Shown in pieces: positions 12,817 to 12,905 of a stretch of DNA of 12,905 nucleotides (within the stretch, counting starts at the first letter, position 1; every line of letters starts with the position of its first letter). This DNA comes from an uncultured Collinsella sp. (GTDB lineage: Bacteria; Actinomycetota; Coriobacteriia; Coriobacteriales; Coriobacteriaceae). Below the pieces are notes generated by a model. The model worked only from the letters and a program-made list of their open reading frames with translations, had not been told where the DNA came from and ran no database searches. A program made the position numbers and the translations under genes. Where the stretch lies: positions 1-12,905 of the forward strand of contig CABUKS010000038.1 in NCBI GenBank assembly GCA_902492235.1, read 5' to 3'.

Positions 12817-12905
12817 TGCGGACAGAAAGTTGGACCGTGAAGCGGTCCGGACTGGAGGTTCGCATGTACAGCAGGGAGAAGGTCGAGCTCTTCCTCCTGG
12901 CGACG
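12817..12905 (+). mobile_element. probable left end of an insertion sequence, cut by the window edge
   Basis: After a G run the sequence TGCGGACAGAAAGTTGGACC resembles terminal repeats of IS3-type elements as I remember them. A small hairpin GGACCG/CGGTCC (12832-12837 and 12843-12848) follows, then a ribosome binding site and a start codon within 50 nt, which is the compact layout of IS ends. The right end is outside the window, so the family is not confirmed. Confidence 0.45.
12864..12905 (+). CDS. N-terminus of a probable transposase-associated protein (partial)
   Basis: An ATG at 12864 with GGAGG 5 nt upstream opens 14 codons to the window end, reading MYSREKVELFLLAT. The strong ribosome binding site and G/C-rich third positions support a real start. 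The start and charged first residues fit the helix-turn-helix OrfA of IS elements, but 14 residues cannot establish a family. Position next to the IS-like end is the main argument. Confidence 0.45.
   Translation, partial: MYSREKVELFLLAT

Noticed and set aside
1..12905. CRISPR array, prophage, toxin-antitoxin or defence genes
   Set aside because: No regularly spaced direct repeats and no proteins of these types were seen on either strand.

Overview
The window reads as chromosomal DNA of a high-GC Gram-positive gut bacterium. Gene content, codon bias to G/C in third positions, strong AGGAGG-type ribosome binding sites and protein sequences look most like class Coriobacteriia, probably Collinsella or a close relative. 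This placement is from recognition, not from a search. Nearly everything is on the minus strand, so transcription runs from high to low coordinates.

Layout in transcription order. (1) 12235-10355: asnB, closed by a strong terminator. (2) 10243-4713: murE, a HAD phosphatase, murI, rph, rdgB and dtd. This is a cell wall, RNA processing and nucleotide/tRNA quality-control string with short gaps, and rdgB and dtd are separated by only 3 nt. (3) 4529-3208: veg and ispE (2 nt apart) followed by tRNA-Pro(CGG) and a terminator. (4) 3095-199: tatA with its own promoter and terminator, then greA and lysS. A weak hairpin separates greA and lysS, and two hairpins follow lysS. (5) On the plus strand, 12423-12498 is tRNA-Val(TAC) with its terminator. 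(6) 12541-12905 is an AT-rich accessory stretch: a roughly 217-bp non-coding element bounded by imperfect 33-nt inverted repeats, then what looks like the left end of an insertion sequence whose first ORF is cut by the window edge.

The genes are mostly housekeeping: peptidoglycan precursors (murE, murI and possibly asnB), isoprenoid synthesis (ispE), Tat export (tatA), transcript elongation (greA), tRNA maturation and charging (rph, dtd, lysS) and nucleotide-pool sanitation (rdgB). The notable points are a lysyl-tRNA synthetase with an extra C-terminal tRNA-binding OB domain, a MurE whose diamino-acid motif is not the DNPR form, a palindrome filling the spacer of the tatA promoter, a hairpin repeat found just after both lysS and dtd with compensatory base changes, and the inverted-repeat element near the right edge. 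I found no CRISPR array, phage genes, defence system or clearly new multi-gene system. The least explained DNA is the intergenic repeats and the right-hand 300 bp.
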